Of a DNA stretch of 64,000 bases, positions 21,729 to 33,269 are shown piece after piece. The number at the start of each line of letters is the position of its first letter. Positions within the stretch are counted from its first letter, which is position 1. A model generated the notes under the pieces. That model was not told where the DNA came from. It did not search any database and saw nothing but the letters and a program-made list of their open reading frames with translations. A program made the position numbers and the translations under genes. Source of the stretch: Xenopus tropicalis (taxonomy: Eukaryota > Chordata > Amphibia > Anura > Pipidae); NCBI RefSeq assembly GCF_000004195.4, contig NC_030678.2, forward strand, positions 84,852,904 through 84,916,903. Reading direction: 5' to 3'.

Positions 21729-22828
21729 AATGTTTAATTTGTTCATAAATGACTTAGGAGAGGGTATTATGAGTAATGTATCAGTGTTTGCAGATGACAC
21801 AAAACTCTGCAGACCAGTCAATTCTATCCAGGATGTGACATCCCTGCAGCAGGATCTTGACCAACTGGCAATCTGGGCAGCTAAGTGGCAGATGAGATTT
21901 GGTGGCTGAGATGTGGATAAATGTAAGGTCATGCACCTGGGATGTAAAAATATGCAAGCCCCGTATACCCTTAATGGGACTGCACTAGGCAAATCCATAA
22001 TGGAGAAGGACCTTGGAGTCCTTGTAGATAATAAACTTGGCTGTAGCAAGCAATGCCAGGCAGCAGCTGCAAGGGCAAACAAGGTTTTGAGCTGTATTAA
22101 AATGGGTATAGATTCACGGGAGGAGGGGGTTATTCTTCCCCTTTACAGAGCGCTGGTAAGGCCCCATCTAGAATATGCTGTTCAGTTTTGGTCTCCAGGG
22201 CTCAAACGGGACATGATTGAGTTAGAGAGGGTCCAGAGAAGGGCAGCTAAGCTGGTAAAGGGTATGGAAAGTCTCAGTTATGAAGAAAGACTGGCCAAGT
22301 TGGGTCTGTTTACACTGGAGAAGAGGCGCTTAAGAGGTGACATGATAACTATGTATAAATATATAAGGGGATCATATAATAACCTTTCTAATGCTTTATT
22401 TACCAGTAGGTCCTTCCAACGGACACGAGGGCACCCACTCCGTTTAGAAGAAGGGAGGTTCCATTTAAATATTCGGAAAGGATTTTTTACAGTGAGAGCT
22501 GTGAAGTTCTGGAATTCCCTCCCCGAATCAGTCGTGCTGGCTGATACATTATATAACTTTAAGAAGGGGCTGGATGGATTCTTAGCAAGTGAGGGAATAC
22601 AGGGTTATGGGAGATAGCTCTTAGTACTAGTTGATCCAGGGACTGGTCCGATTGCCATCTTGGAGTCCGGAAGGAATTTTTTCCCCTCTGCGGCAAATTA
22701 GAGAGGCTTCAGATGAGGTTTTTTGCCTTCCTCTGGATCAACTAGTAGTTAGGCAGGTTATATATAGGCATTATGGTTGAACTTGATGGACGTATGTCTT
22801 TTTTCAACCCAACTTACTATGTTACTAA
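21729..22828 (+). mobile_element. CR1-like LINE, 5'-truncated
   Basis: The element begins abruptly inside the reverse transcriptase (MFNLFINDLGEGI...) and ends with a 3' tail (ggttgaacttgatgga ... ttttttcaaccca ... ctatgttact) that is also seen reversed at 36761-36990. This is the usual result of incomplete reverse transcription. The 3' untranslated part is about 210 bp and contains an inverted pair (ctagttgatcca / tggatcaactag). Confidence 0.85.
21730..22617 (+). pseudogene. LINE reverse transcriptase, C-terminal part
   Basis: This is the C-terminal half of the ORF2 protein of a CR1/L2-clade non-LTR retrotransposon, whose reverse transcriptase copies the element RNA at the insertion site. 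Reading in one frame from 21730, the polymerase box FADD (Phe at 21787, the two Asp at 21793 and 21796) is followed by DVDKCKVMHLG, EKDLGVLVDNKL and the KVLSCIKMGIDSR, LPLYRALVRPHLEYAVQFWS and ERVQRRAAKLV segments typical of this clade. Near the end comes VKFWNSLPESVV. A TGA at 21907-21909 interrupts the frame just before DVDKC. Downstream, 234 codons stay open from a GTG at 21913, so decay is slight. The endonuclease and most of the polymerase are missing because of the 5' truncation. Confidence 0.88.
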
Positions 22829-24930
22829 ATATGGGAACATTTTTTACAATTTACATTTTCAGTTGTGGATATGAATGTTTTCATATCTGTCATCTAGAGT
22901 CGTTAAAAGGCCAGTCAAAAATGGCCAGAGTTAGTAGGGTACTGCCCCCAGGTTAAAGGGCATATCTACAAAAAAAATTTATAGAGTATCCCAAATGAAT
23001 CAAAAATTAAAGTTTATTCAAGTATCCATGCCTATGACTAATTACCAGAATTGCACGAAACATGTAAGGTGGATACTTTACAAATTTGTTTGATATATTT
23101 GAGTTACAATACAAAGTACAATAAAAATATTTCTAATTTTTGATTAGATTAAAGACTACTCTGTAGTGCTTTCATAGTGCAGACTTTTAGAAAAAAAACT
23201 GTTATATTAATCTTTATTTTGCTTCCTATGCATCACAGGAAGCATTACGAAGTATGGTTTATTAACTTACACACAATTTTAAAGGCTTAATGATTTGATG
23301 TGGTGAGCACTGTTTCTGAACTCTTACACCCTTAAGAACAGAATGTGTTCAACTGGTGTTGGAAGCAAAGTTGATTCACTGTATTAAATGAGGCAAGTTT
23401 CCAGTTAAACAAATTGCCAAAATTCAAACTGCTGGGAATACTTCTGGATACCCCTGAATTTTCATAAATCAGACCCAATGTATGTTATAGGAAAGTCCCA
23501 AAATATTCAGAACCGAAAAATACCAGTTATTGTGAATGTTCATTCTCTCAGATTACACATACAGTGTAGGGATAATATAACACACTGAAACTATTAAAAG
23601 TGAATGAATTAATCATAATCACAAATCAGATGTAGTCTATATGTGTCTATATAAACTTATATTGTGTAGAAATAAATATTTTTTAGAAAATATAAACTCA
23701 AATACTTAGCATGTTATGGAGTCAAAAAGTATGGCTACAATAAAAAAAGGAAAAGTTTCTGAAATTAATATAGGTTGGTACCAACTTTGTCAGGAAGAAC
23801 TTTTCGCAATGTAGATAAACTGGAGAATAGATGTCTATTTATTAACCTGTCTGTCTATCATGTCTCTATCTATCCAGTCTTTGGGCTGAAATGTTTTGAA
23901 GTTAGTTATTGTTGGAAATCTCTGCTTCCCATTCAGTACATTTCTGGAAACATTTGCTCTTCTGGTCATAAACAGACAACTATCCGTTGATTTTCTCAGA
24001 CTTGAATTTTCTTTCAGTCATTGAAGCAGATCAGAAAACACCAACTGGGGATTCGTAAGAGAGATGCACGTTTGCCAGAAATGACAAGTAATGTAAACCA
24101 CTCAATCTGGTTCAAGTGAAGAGATAGGCCACAGTTTATCAAGTTGTGTTGTTTTGTGCCAACACTCTGTTTTTCATTGCAAAAATGAATTCAAGGCTGC
24201 TATGTAACTCGTCAGACTCAGTTCATGAACTATTTATGGGAATAGTTCTTCTTGGACTGCTTTCTCAAAAGGATAACACTAGTGAACGAGTGGCTTGTGT
24301 ATATGGAGATTTTGTGCCCTGGTTCACTCTAATGCCAACATATGTCTTCCACATTCGGATGTACTCTAGATTTTGTTCAGTAGAAAACATGATATTTAAA
24401 TAGATCTGATTGTGATTCCAAAATCAAAAGGACAGATGACTAAGATGTTGTCTTTGAAGGAGGAACCCTTCAGGCAAATTGGAAGTAACTGGTAACTGTA
24501 TCATGCATCCAAGTTTAGGGTACTACTGTCATAGTTTTGGAAAGATGTCCACAAAGATTTATATGATACAGCTTTTTATCTACAAGCTGTGGCTGAGTAA
24601 ATTACAGCCTAAAATATAACATATTTGAGCCCGGAGACAAAGAGAAAAAGATGGTGCAAGAATATACTGTAGATATAGATATTTGAGGGAGGAGGTAAAG
24701 CACATTATGTGACTTCTTAGTTCAGATATACATTAAGATATACATTGTCCATTGTCCCCATATACCAAAATACTGTCATTATAACTACCATGATTTTCCA
24801 AACGCTAAAGCACTGTAAATAGGGATCAAAGTAGGGAGTAGATCATTGAGTAAGTTACTTATAAAACTTATAATAATATTCCAATACATTCTGGTAGTAT
24901 TCCAGTGACCTGCAAAGCTTACTGGAACAC
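22829..24930. other. unassigned sequence
   Basis: No gene or recognised repeat is seen, apart from a weak micro-exon-like signal at 24018-24054 (see findings). Open frames at 23775 and 24146 show no motif. Confidence 0.5.
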
Positions 24931-24933
24931 ATT

Positions 24934-25095
24934 GGGGCTGATTTAATAACACTGGGCAAATTTGCCTGTGGGCAGTAACCCATAGCAACCAATGCAGAGA
25001 GCTGCAGGTATAACAATGAATACAACAGTTTGCTTGGGTTGCCATGGGTTACTGGCCATGGGCAAATTTGCCCAGTGTTGATAAATGACCCCCAT
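24934..25095. mobile_element. foldback MITE with gggcaaatttg arms
   Basis: Arms of about 58 bp, starting ttggggctgatttaataaca ctgggcaaa and mirrored at the right end (tttgcccagtgttgataaat gacccccat), flank only about 40 bp. Both arms contain agtaaccca..gcaacc. Degraded relatives lie at 13885-13980 and 35605-35768. Confidence 0.8.
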
Positions 25096-25360
25096 TGTTT
25101 TTTTAGAGCACTAACTAATCCTGTATTTATTCATTAAGATATTTCATTAAGATTGTTTCACAAGTTTATTCACAACTTTATTTTATGCTAACAAAGTTAT
25201 TCACCTATGGACTTGTGGGTCCTGGGAAGCTTAAATATTTTCTGGCCAGATGGTATACCTTTTTGCGACAAATAAAGTCATAGCGAGCAAGATTAGGTTA
25301 GAATATTTTTTTTAATATAAACAAACCTGTTGTAACATTCCTGTAATTAACACAAACAAT

Positions 25361-25749
25361 ATGAGGGGCATTTACTAATCCACGAACACTCCGAGCGTAT
25401 TTTCGGTGACTTTTTCGTACTTTGCGACAAAATCGTATTGTCGCGCCCAGTACGAAAGTTTCGGACTCATTCAAGCTTCGTTATGGTGACTTTCCTTGGG
25501 CCAGGTTGGAGTTGCACAGTGCCATTGATTCCTATGGGAGGCTTCCAAAATCATGCACTGAAGGATCAAAGTCGGAAAGGTTTTTCCGCTGTTTACAATC
25601 GTTCAGTACAAAATACGATATTATCGTGACTAATATGATTTTTTTGTATCCATTTTCGTGATATTTGCGATCTTCAGAAATTATCGTATCCAATCCAAAA
25701 TTGTCCCATTCGGGATTCGAACTCGTGTTTTCATGAATGTGCCCCTATG
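25361..25749. mobile_element. gggg-catttactaa MITE, long form
   Basis: The ends are atgaggggcatttactaatc and catgaatgtgcccctatgag. Shared internal words with 27845-28109 (ttccgctgtttacaa.cgttc, gatatttgcgatcttcagaa, cccattcgggattc) show one family. The copy here is about 120 bp longer. Open frames at 25422-25661 are incidental. Confidence 0.8.
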
Positions 25750-26915
25750 AGTGTCAAATTCATCACACACTTTGCATGGATATACAAGGGTATATATCTG
25801 GAGGGAACCTACACAGACATAGGAAGAATATACAAACTCTAACCCAGGTCAGAATAAAATCCAGGTTTCCAGCACAGCTAAAGTTAACCACTGCGCAAAT
25901 GCACTTTAGTTTTGGTTTTGTAATTCCAGGTTAGGCACACTGTAAACATTGTTCCTAACGTTTCAAACTTTCCATAATTGACTATGTATATTATAAGCAG
26001 TGATATGGAAAAATATGAGTCATGTGTTTAGAGCTACTGAATTTCACAAAAGTCAGAAAAAACTGTATGAATGTGGGTTTTACTGCAGCTATAACTGCAG
26101 TAAAGTTTACTGTTCCATATACAAAAGTGTTTGTTTTTCCCCTTTCTCCTTATGGTTTTCTTCAACATCGCAGGATTGAAAACAAAGCTGCCAATGTCAG
26201 CAAAACATTAACATGCATCATAAATTTGTCAACTCTTTAGAAAGACTTTTGGAAATAGTTTAGCTCATAATGAATCCATAAATAATTGTCTAAACCAGTG
26301 TCGAACACTTTGAAAAGAATGAGGCAGGGCTTGTGTTGTTTTGCTCTAAATTAAGCATGCTGCTATTTACAGAAAGTCAAGGGTGGCTGAGATGGGGGAG
26401 TCAGGGCAAAGGCCTCTAGAAAATTTATATTTCAAACATTTTGTGGACAGTTCCCAGTCTCTTAACCTTTTTTTTTTTAATTTTTCTTGGAGTTCTGCTG
26501 ATTGTATAAGGAGGGCACCAGAGGTAAGCATAAAGAAGTACGATAGAGAGGACAGCAGAAGTAAGGTTTCAGTTTATAAAATAGATATTAGGTAGCCAGT
26601 TTAGTGTCATGGAGACACTCAAGTGTAATAAATGTGCATGACATAAATACATAGAAAAAAAGTACCCTATCAACCTAAATTTCTCTTGAATTTATGTTTT
26701 TTTATTAGTATCAGTGTTTTGGCCTGTCACCAAATATTATAAGCTTTTTACATTTTTTGAGTTTGCTTATCTGAATCATTCATTTATTCTGTTACAAAAT
26801 AGGTTTTCGCCATTGTGGTTCAATCAGATTATCAGTTACACATCTCTACATGCCATCAACTAGTGTTTTAACATATAGATCCTTTAATATGGTCCTTGCT
26901 GGGTTTTAATCATTT
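25750..26915. other. unassigned sequence
   Basis: No gene or recognised repeat is seen. Confidence 0.5.
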
Positions 26916-26923
26916 AATGCAGC

Positions 26924-27122
26924 CAGGGTCAGACTGGGCCGCCGGGATAATGGGAAAAGTCCTGGTGGGCCCCAGTTCTAGTGGGCCCCAGCGGGCCATA
27001 TCTGACCCTTGCCGGTGGTCCCCCTCCTGACTGCTCCTTCCCTGATGCGTTAAATTTACGCACTCGGGGGAGGACGTCCGTTGGGGGGCCTGGTGGGCCC
27101 TTCACTCCCCAGTTTGACCCTA
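26924..27122. mobile_element. hAT MITE with exact 8-bp target duplication
   Basis: The ends are CAGGGTCAGACTGG and CCAGTTTGACCCTA, an inverted pair of 14 bp with two differences. The flanks are AATGCAGC at 26916-26923 and AATGCAGC at 27123-27130, an exact 8-bp duplication as made by hAT transposases. The interior is rich in gggcc blocks. No coding sequence is present, although both strands are open by chance. Confidence 0.88.
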
Positions 27123-27184
27123 AATGCAGCAACCTAATTGATATCTCTAATGTATGTCCACTGCCCTCTGTTATTTCGAATTAA

Positions 27185-27370
27185 TCTTAAAAAATAAAAA
27201 CTCAAATTAAAAAATAGCTTGAATGTTGCTAATATAACTCCCATTGACTTCTACATGAACACAACAGCTTTTGGATTCCAAATTTTTATTTCTGAGTTTG
27301 ACTATATTTTGTGCTTAATGAACTCAAATTGTGGCAAAAGTACAATTTGAATGTTGATAAATGTGCCCCT
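27185..27370. mobile_element. MITE half with gttgataaatgtgcccc end
   Basis: The right end gaatgttgataaatgtgcccc and the interior (aaaaactcaaattaaaaaatagc, cccattgacttctacatgaac) look like the right half of the family whose left half is at 43763-43975. The opposite terminus is not evident. Confidence 0.45.
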
Positions 27371-27844
27371 TTAAATTAATTCTTTAGATCCTACACAACC
27401 CAAAGTTTTAACTGTTGTAAAGAGCCACTTTTTATAGAAGGTCTAAAGGAATGGCCTGACTGTTTTGCATTCTTGACAAATAACACATGACACAAAAGTC
27501 ATAGGATTGAATTGGCCTTTATTAAGACATATTATTTACCATTTCAATTAAAATATTAACAGTTAACATTTGAAACAATGAAAAACAATTCCAGCATATT
27601 TTACATCACTCAATTTCTATACTGTACTTCCACAGGACCAGCACCAGCTGCAAACCAAACCATATTGGTGTGTGTGCAATGGATCTTGCATACATGAATT
27701 TCCCTTGTTTTCCAAAACATTTTACAAAAAGATAAGTTATGGTTAAGATACCATGCTGTGACTTTTTTTTTTTTACACATACTCAAGATAAGTGAGGATC
27801 TGTCCACTTCTAACTATAACTTCAGCTTGAATAGCTTTCCAACA
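27371..27844. other. unassigned sequence
   Basis: No gene or recognised repeat is seen. Confidence 0.5.
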
Positions 27845-28109
27845 CTATGGGGCAGATTTACTAAGACACGAATGACACAAATTTTTCGTTGCTTGCGCAA
27901 CTTTTTTGTGCGCTTGCACGAAAAAATCGGAAAAGTTTTCCCGCTGTTTACAAACGTTCGGTACGAAAATTTCGTGACATTCGGATCGCCAATACGATTT
28001 TTTCGCAAGCATTTTTGTGATATTTGCGATCTTCAGAAATTTTTGTATCCAATACGAATTTATCCCATTCGGGATTCAAACTCTTGATTTCATGAATCTG
28101 CCTCTATGG
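27845..28109. mobile_element. gggg-catttactaa MITE, short form
   Basis: The ends are ctatggggcagatttactaa and catgaatctgcctctatgg. It is a sister of 25361-25749. Overlapping open frames on both strands (27758-28217) read this noncoding element. Confidence 0.8.
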
Positions 28110-28428
28110 CTTGGGCTGTCTGGATCTTTAAACTGTCGGCTACCTTCTATGCTGTTTGAAACACAAGACAGGCTTGAGCACAAACTACCACAGCACTTCT
28201 ATTCTTATACTGTATGAAGTGAATATATTTAAGCATTGAAATTGCCCCTAATCATATTTTCTGTCTTTGACAACCGGCAAGTTTATGGATACTATACTTA
28301 TCTAGCTTTTGACACTTCTTTGGCATTTTCATAAACTTTTATTTAAATTTCCGCTCTTTTTTGGCCAAGGTAGACTTGGGCTCTGTTGGCATATCTCATG
28401 TAAATATAATCGATCTAGTCTACATATA
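28110..28428. other. unassigned sequence
   Basis: No feature is recognised. Confidence 0.5.
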
Positions 28429-28692
28429 TAGTGATGAGTGAATCTGTTCCGTTTTGCTTCGCCAAAAAATTCGCGAATCTTTCAAAAGATCCGCAAAACG
28501 GGGAAAAATTTGCGAAACAGCGAAAATGTTGTGCAGCAAAAAAAATTGTTGTCCGCGGCTACAATTTTTGGACATGTGGCAAATTTTTCCGCAGCAAATT
28601 TTTTCATCCATTTCGCGAAACAATCCGCCAATGGCGAAACGCAGAAATTTGCCGCGAATCCATGCATGGTGAAACATTTCGCCCATCACTAT
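28429..28692. mobile_element. tagtgatg...cgcccatcacta MITE
   Basis: The ends are tagtgatgagtgaatctg and catttcgcccatcacta. The interior repeats ttcgcgaa, ccgcaaa and gcgaaac words in inverted order. It is the same family as 20726-21158 without the minisatellite. The five overlapping open frames across it are mutually shadowing and noncoding. Confidence 0.8.
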
Positions 28693-29888
28693 ACATTTAT
28701 ATATATATATGTGAGAATATGAGCACATGTATGAAGCCTTACTAAAACTGAACTAATATAATCAGGACTTTACATGACTAATTAGCAAGAACTTGTTAAG
28801 AATAAATGTTTTGGCAGAAAAGTTTTTAATTTCCTAAGTACATTTGTTGATGTTATATATACAGTATATATATTCTGTTTCACAGTGAATTATTTTTTTA
28901 CATATGCAAACCAGTACCCTGAAGATAAATGCCATACTTTGCTTAAAATGTCTCTGCTTTATGTAGACTGTTTGGTCATGGTTTATTCTCACTTCATGTG
29001 AGATGTGCTATGTGTAAATCTCACCTATTTTGTGGGATCCTTGCTAGTAATGAAGTCTGTGGTCTTACTGGAAATGCTAGTACAGTAAAAGTCTTCTAAA
29101 AAGCAGTTTGTAATGTAGATATCAGTGTTGTTGATTCCTAAGGTTGCTGGGCATGTCTCTTGCATATATTTTTGTCTAGAGAATGTACCTGTGTAATCAG
29201 GTAGAAAGAACCTGAGAAACAGACACTGGTAGCTGCAAATTCAGTCCTTGCACAGTTTTTGTTAGAGCCTTTTGTTGTAGGGTATTAAGATCACTGTACC
29301 CAGAGTTAAACTAAAGTGATCTATGGTGTTAAAAGCACACAGTGAGGAACGGTGTGCACACTGCCCTTGAGTGAATGGTAACTGGTGCCACAAATTGCAT
29401 GGAGTATAGAACAGATATAAACCTTTTTAAATAGTAAGAAAATCTGCCTGCAGATGTTCCTAAATTATCTGCCTTACACTACTGACTGGGGCCAATATAT
29501 TTTATAATATTTCATTCAATTTTATTTAGAGCCACAGCTATCTTATCTTCGGGGTGGACTCTTGTTAAAATGGCTGTTAAAAATAATTCTCTCCTTTTGC
29601 TTGATATTGTAATTTGATATTGTATAGTGCAGAAGAATGTGCATAATATAGCTTGAAAGTCAGTACGGACTTGAATCACCAGACATTGAGAAAGTGGGTC
29701 CTGCAACCATTACAAAACAAAAACTAAAAACAAAACAAAACACACAGCTATGGTAGATTACTTTAGTTTACCTAAATAAAAATTAATAATAATGGGCCTT
29801 TCATAAGCACACTGAATGTATGAAGCATATTATTCAAGAACAAAAGTTCATAATATGATGAAATATTAAGTCTTTGTGAGAAACTTAA
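28693..29888. other. unassigned sequence
   Basis: No gene or recognised repeat is seen apart from a short (ta)n run at 28697-28711. Confidence 0.5.
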
Positions 29889-30115
29889 TGGGCCAGATTC
29901 AATTTAATGAGAAAAGCACATCAAATTCAATCTTAGATTGTCCCATAGAGCCAGATGCAATTCAATGAAAAAATATTACCTCACTGATTATCACATGAAA
30001 ACACTATTAAAGTCTATGGGAGAAAAGTTTTTACTCTTCAAATTGAATCTTGCACATACGTTTTCATATGATAAACCATACAATAAAATTTTCTCATGGA
30101 AATGAATCTAGCCCA
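29889..30115. mobile_element. MITE with tgggccagattcaatt end
   Basis: The left end tgggccagattcaattta is partly mirrored by the right end aatgaatctagccca. Inside, ttcaat, gagaaaa and agtctatgggag words recur. It is noncoding. Confidence 0.5.
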
Positions 30116-30404
30116 ACATATGCTATTTAACAACATTTAGATTATCTGTTCATAACAGTCAAAAATTTGCCCAGCCATGGAATTAAAGATCAGATTAATA
30201 TTAGTTAGTTATTGTTGTTTATACCCTGTTTTAACTCCAGTCCCTGGGAGTAGAATAAACTGTAACTTTGCAACATAAGAAGGTTACATAAGGGAGCATA
30301 GACACACTATTAATATCATTGACAATGTGCATTCATCTTCTACTGTAAAAATGTACCACACTGTTTACAGTAGTGTCATATAAATAAAGATGTACATAGA
30401 TATA

Positions 30405-31757
30405 CAGTGGTTCTCAAAAGTTTGTGAACCCTTTAAAATCTATATTTTTTATATGAATGTGACCTAAAAACAAGTAGATGAAGAAAACCTAGTCAAACAA
30501 ATAAAACAAAAAATATTATATTTGGTCATGTATATATTGAAAAAAATAATGATCCAATAACATATCTGCATGTGGCAAAAGGAAGGTGATCCTTAGGATT
30601 ATTATATATTTTGAAGGTGAAATCAGAGTCTGATGTTTTCAGTCAATGGGATGAAAATCAGATGTAAGTTAGAGACCCTGTTTTATTTAAAGAATGGGGA
30701 TCCAGCAACGCCTGACCACACATACCACACATTTATGGATGTGTATATGGACGGCTCAAAAAAAGGAGGTGGCTGAGGACCTCAGAAAAGAGTTGTTGAT
30801 GCCCATAAAGCTGGAAAATGTTACAAGACTATCTCTAAAGAGTTTGGACTCCACCAATCAGCAGTCACACAGATTGTGTACAAATGGAGGAAATTCAAGA
30901 CTGTTGTTACCCTACCCAGAAGTAGTCGACCATCAAAAATAACTCCAACTGCAAGGAGTCTAAGAAGTTACAAAGGAACCCAGGGTAACTTCTAGACAAC
31001 TGAAGGCCTGTCTCACATTGGCAAATGCTGATTTTCATGAGTCCACCATCAGGAGAACATTGAAAAGCAATGGTGTGTATAGCAAGGTAGCAGGGAGAAA
31101 GCCACTGCTCTCTGTCTACAGTTTGCTAAAGATCATGTGGACAAACCAGAAGGATACTGGGAGAATGCTTTGTGGATGGATGAAGCCAAAATAGAACTTT
31201 TTGGCTTAAATGAGGAGTGTTACATTTAGAAAAAGAAATACTGCATTCCAGCATAAGTACCTTATCCCATCTGTAAAACATGGTGGTGGGAGTGTTCTGA
31301 TTAGGGCCTGTTTTGCTGCATCTGGGCCTAGTAGGCTTGCCTCCATTAATGGAATAATGACTTCTGAACTATACCATAGAATTCTAAAGGAAAATGCCAA
31401 GACATCTGTCCATGAACTGAATCTCGGGAGACAGTGGGTAACACTGACTAAGACAATAATCCTAAACACACAGTTGTTCTACCAAAGAATGGTTAAAGAT
31501 GAATAAAGTGAATATTCTGGAATGACCAAGTCAAAGTACTGACCTTAATCCAATTAAAATGTTCTGGAAAGACCTATAAGGAAACCCACCAACATCCAAG
31601 AACTGCAGCTGTTCTGTATGAAGGAATGGGCTAAAATTTCTCCAAGTCGATGTGCAGGACAGATCAACAGATACTGCAATTGTTTAGTTGCACTTATTGC
31701 TGCACAAAGGGGTCACACAAAATACTGAGATCATGATTCACTTACTGTTGCCACAAA
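30405..31757 (+). mobile_element. Tc1-like transposon, right end missing
   Basis: The left terminus cagtggttctcaaaagtttgtgaaccc, preceded by TA, is a Tc1-type inverted repeat end. It is followed by about 280 bp of leader and then a decayed transposase. The matching right terminus is absent: homology fades around 31750 after gatcatgattcacttactgttgccac. The element is about 1.35 kb, short of the usual 1.6 kb for Tc1 elements. Confidence 0.85.
30694..31640 (+). pseudogene. Tc1-like transposase, inactivated
   Basis: The Tc1/mariner transposase binds the element ends and cuts DNA with a DDE catalytic triad. Recognisable pieces occur in shifting frames: the DNA-binding part (RVVDAHKAGKCYKTISKEFG..QSAVTQIVYKWRKF, about 30790-30900), the first catalytic Asp in WMDEAKIELFG (GAT at 31179-31181), GGGSVLI and FAASGPSRLASING (about 31285-31350), the second Asp in DNNPKHT (GAC at 31452-31454) and NPIKMFWKD (about 31547-31570). 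In the last motif, the catalytic Glu of the usual NPIE is Lys (AAA at 31556-31558). Several frameshifts and stops are also present. The longest open piece is 98 codons (31210-31506). Confidence 0.88.
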
Positions 31758-31973
31758 CCGCTGACAAACTGCTGGGTAGAAGATACTCTCATCCAGTCAG
31801 GAAACTGTGCTACTGAACAGTAAAATATAATGCTCTCTTTATTACATGTAATTATTGTTTGTTTATAACATGTCAAATATATTCCATAACTCAGGTAATG
31901 GTCAATGTGTTTCAGATTTCAGATTAGTTGGTGGTGTTATGAAAGAATTAATTCAGATGCATTTAAAAACAAT

Positions 31974-32046
31974 TACAGGTATGGGACCCATTATCCAGAA
32001 TGCTCGGGACCAAGGGCATTCCGTATAAGGGGTCCGATACCTGTAC
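31974..32046. mobile_element. minimal copy of the acaggtat...atacctgt MITE
   Basis: Only the two termini remain: acaggtatgggacccattat ccagaatgctcggg and ggggtccgatacctgt, about 72 bp in all, against about 306 bp in the full copy at 18173-18478. Both ends are well preserved. Confidence 0.8.
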
Positions 32047-33140
32047 AGAGAAATGTAATAAAAGTTGTAAATAGGGAAAATTTTGCAAAAATGAATCAAA
32101 ATTTGCCTTTTGCAATATAATATTAAAAGTCATGGTTAAAGGTGGAGTATTTTTGTATTTTTCATGAAAAAAGTTACTACCTTTTCAGTATGTGCTTTAT
32201 TACATGCACTGTGCACTGGCCCAAACTAGATATTGCAATCTTTTTTCCCCCATTAGGCTTAGCCCTATCTCCAAAGTGTCACAATTTAGTGGTGCAATTG
32301 TACCTTTTAGAGCCAGGTTAGTGGCAGCTGCTTGTTGTAAACTGACCTATCAATAAGGAGAATTGTGTTTTTTTTGGGGGGGGGTTAAAAACTTTGCACC
32401 TGAGCTTTTAGGGTCTTAGTTTATGGTCCTGCTGCTTTCTAAGTAAAGCACTCTACATGTGACGCTTTCTCAGCTGGGTCCTCACAGAAATAATAGAGGT
32501 AAAGCTAAACTATAACTTTCTCACACACTTTCATAACAAATCTTGGGCACCAGTGGTTCTTAAATAGGACAAAATAAAGGAACAATAATTCATATAGAAC
32601 CCAGGCATAGCTTCAAGTTGTTTCAAAGGCACATCAAAAGGATAACTTATTCATTCTCATCAGATAGTGATGATAAATGACAGTTCTTAGGTAAATCTCA
32701 AAACAGATGCGTAGCCCCAGTGTAGTGGATATCCAGTGGTGACTTAAAGAGGATGTACTTTACCCTGAGATTCTATCCACTGTCCATCCTCAGTGAGCAT
32801 AAAACTGCTCATTCTAGCTACCCTGACGTTCTCACACTCTTGTATGACATGAGCTAGACTACAAAAACCCTGGGCGGCAAAAAACTTTAATAGCCACAAT
32901 ATACTGCTTCAACTGGAAATTCATCTATAAGCACAACTGCACAGTGATAAGGCGCCTGTATGCCAGTGTCCTAAGCATGAAAGGGTAAGGTCTGTGGCAT
33001 CAGGGATTCATGGAAGGAAAGGGGAATCTAGTAAAAGTAATATAATATAGACCATACTAGTTCTTATTTCTGCTGTTTCAGAACAAAGATTATCCATAGT
33101 GTGATTAAAGTTCCTTAATATAAATATAGAAATAAATCAG
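32047..33140. other. unassigned sequence
   Basis: No gene is recognised. Short tracts (t)8(g)9 lie near 32370. GC content rises around 32700-32900 without a protein-like frame. Confidence 0.45.
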
Positions 33141-33265
33141 AAAACAGCAGTCCTTAAGTCTGCTATTTACCCTTTATTGGTGCATATCACTTAAAAAAGG
33201 ATGTAGCTCCCCAAAACATGTTGTGATTTGCACCAGTAAAGGGTAAATTACAGACTTGCACTGTA
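33141..33265 (+). mobile_element. inverted-repeat element, degraded hammerhead-like core
   Basis: Arms agtctgctatttaccctttattggtgca and tgcaccagtaaagggtaaat tacagact flank the core aaaaaaggatgtagctcccc aaaacatgttg. The order (purine-rich lead, small stem-loop, AAAAC, rtgttg, then aataaa-like sequence in the arm) matches the elements at 14465, 45455 and 55577-55959, but GAAA has become CAAAA. Confidence 0.45.
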
Positions 33266-33269
33266 ATTT

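Noticed and set aside
25685..25715. tRNA-like B box (gagttcgaatcccg on the minus strand) suggesting a SINE
   Set aside because: The same site lies inside a MITE with clear inverted ends. No A box or cloverleaf is present, and the sister copy at 28060-28085 lacks the full B-box match.
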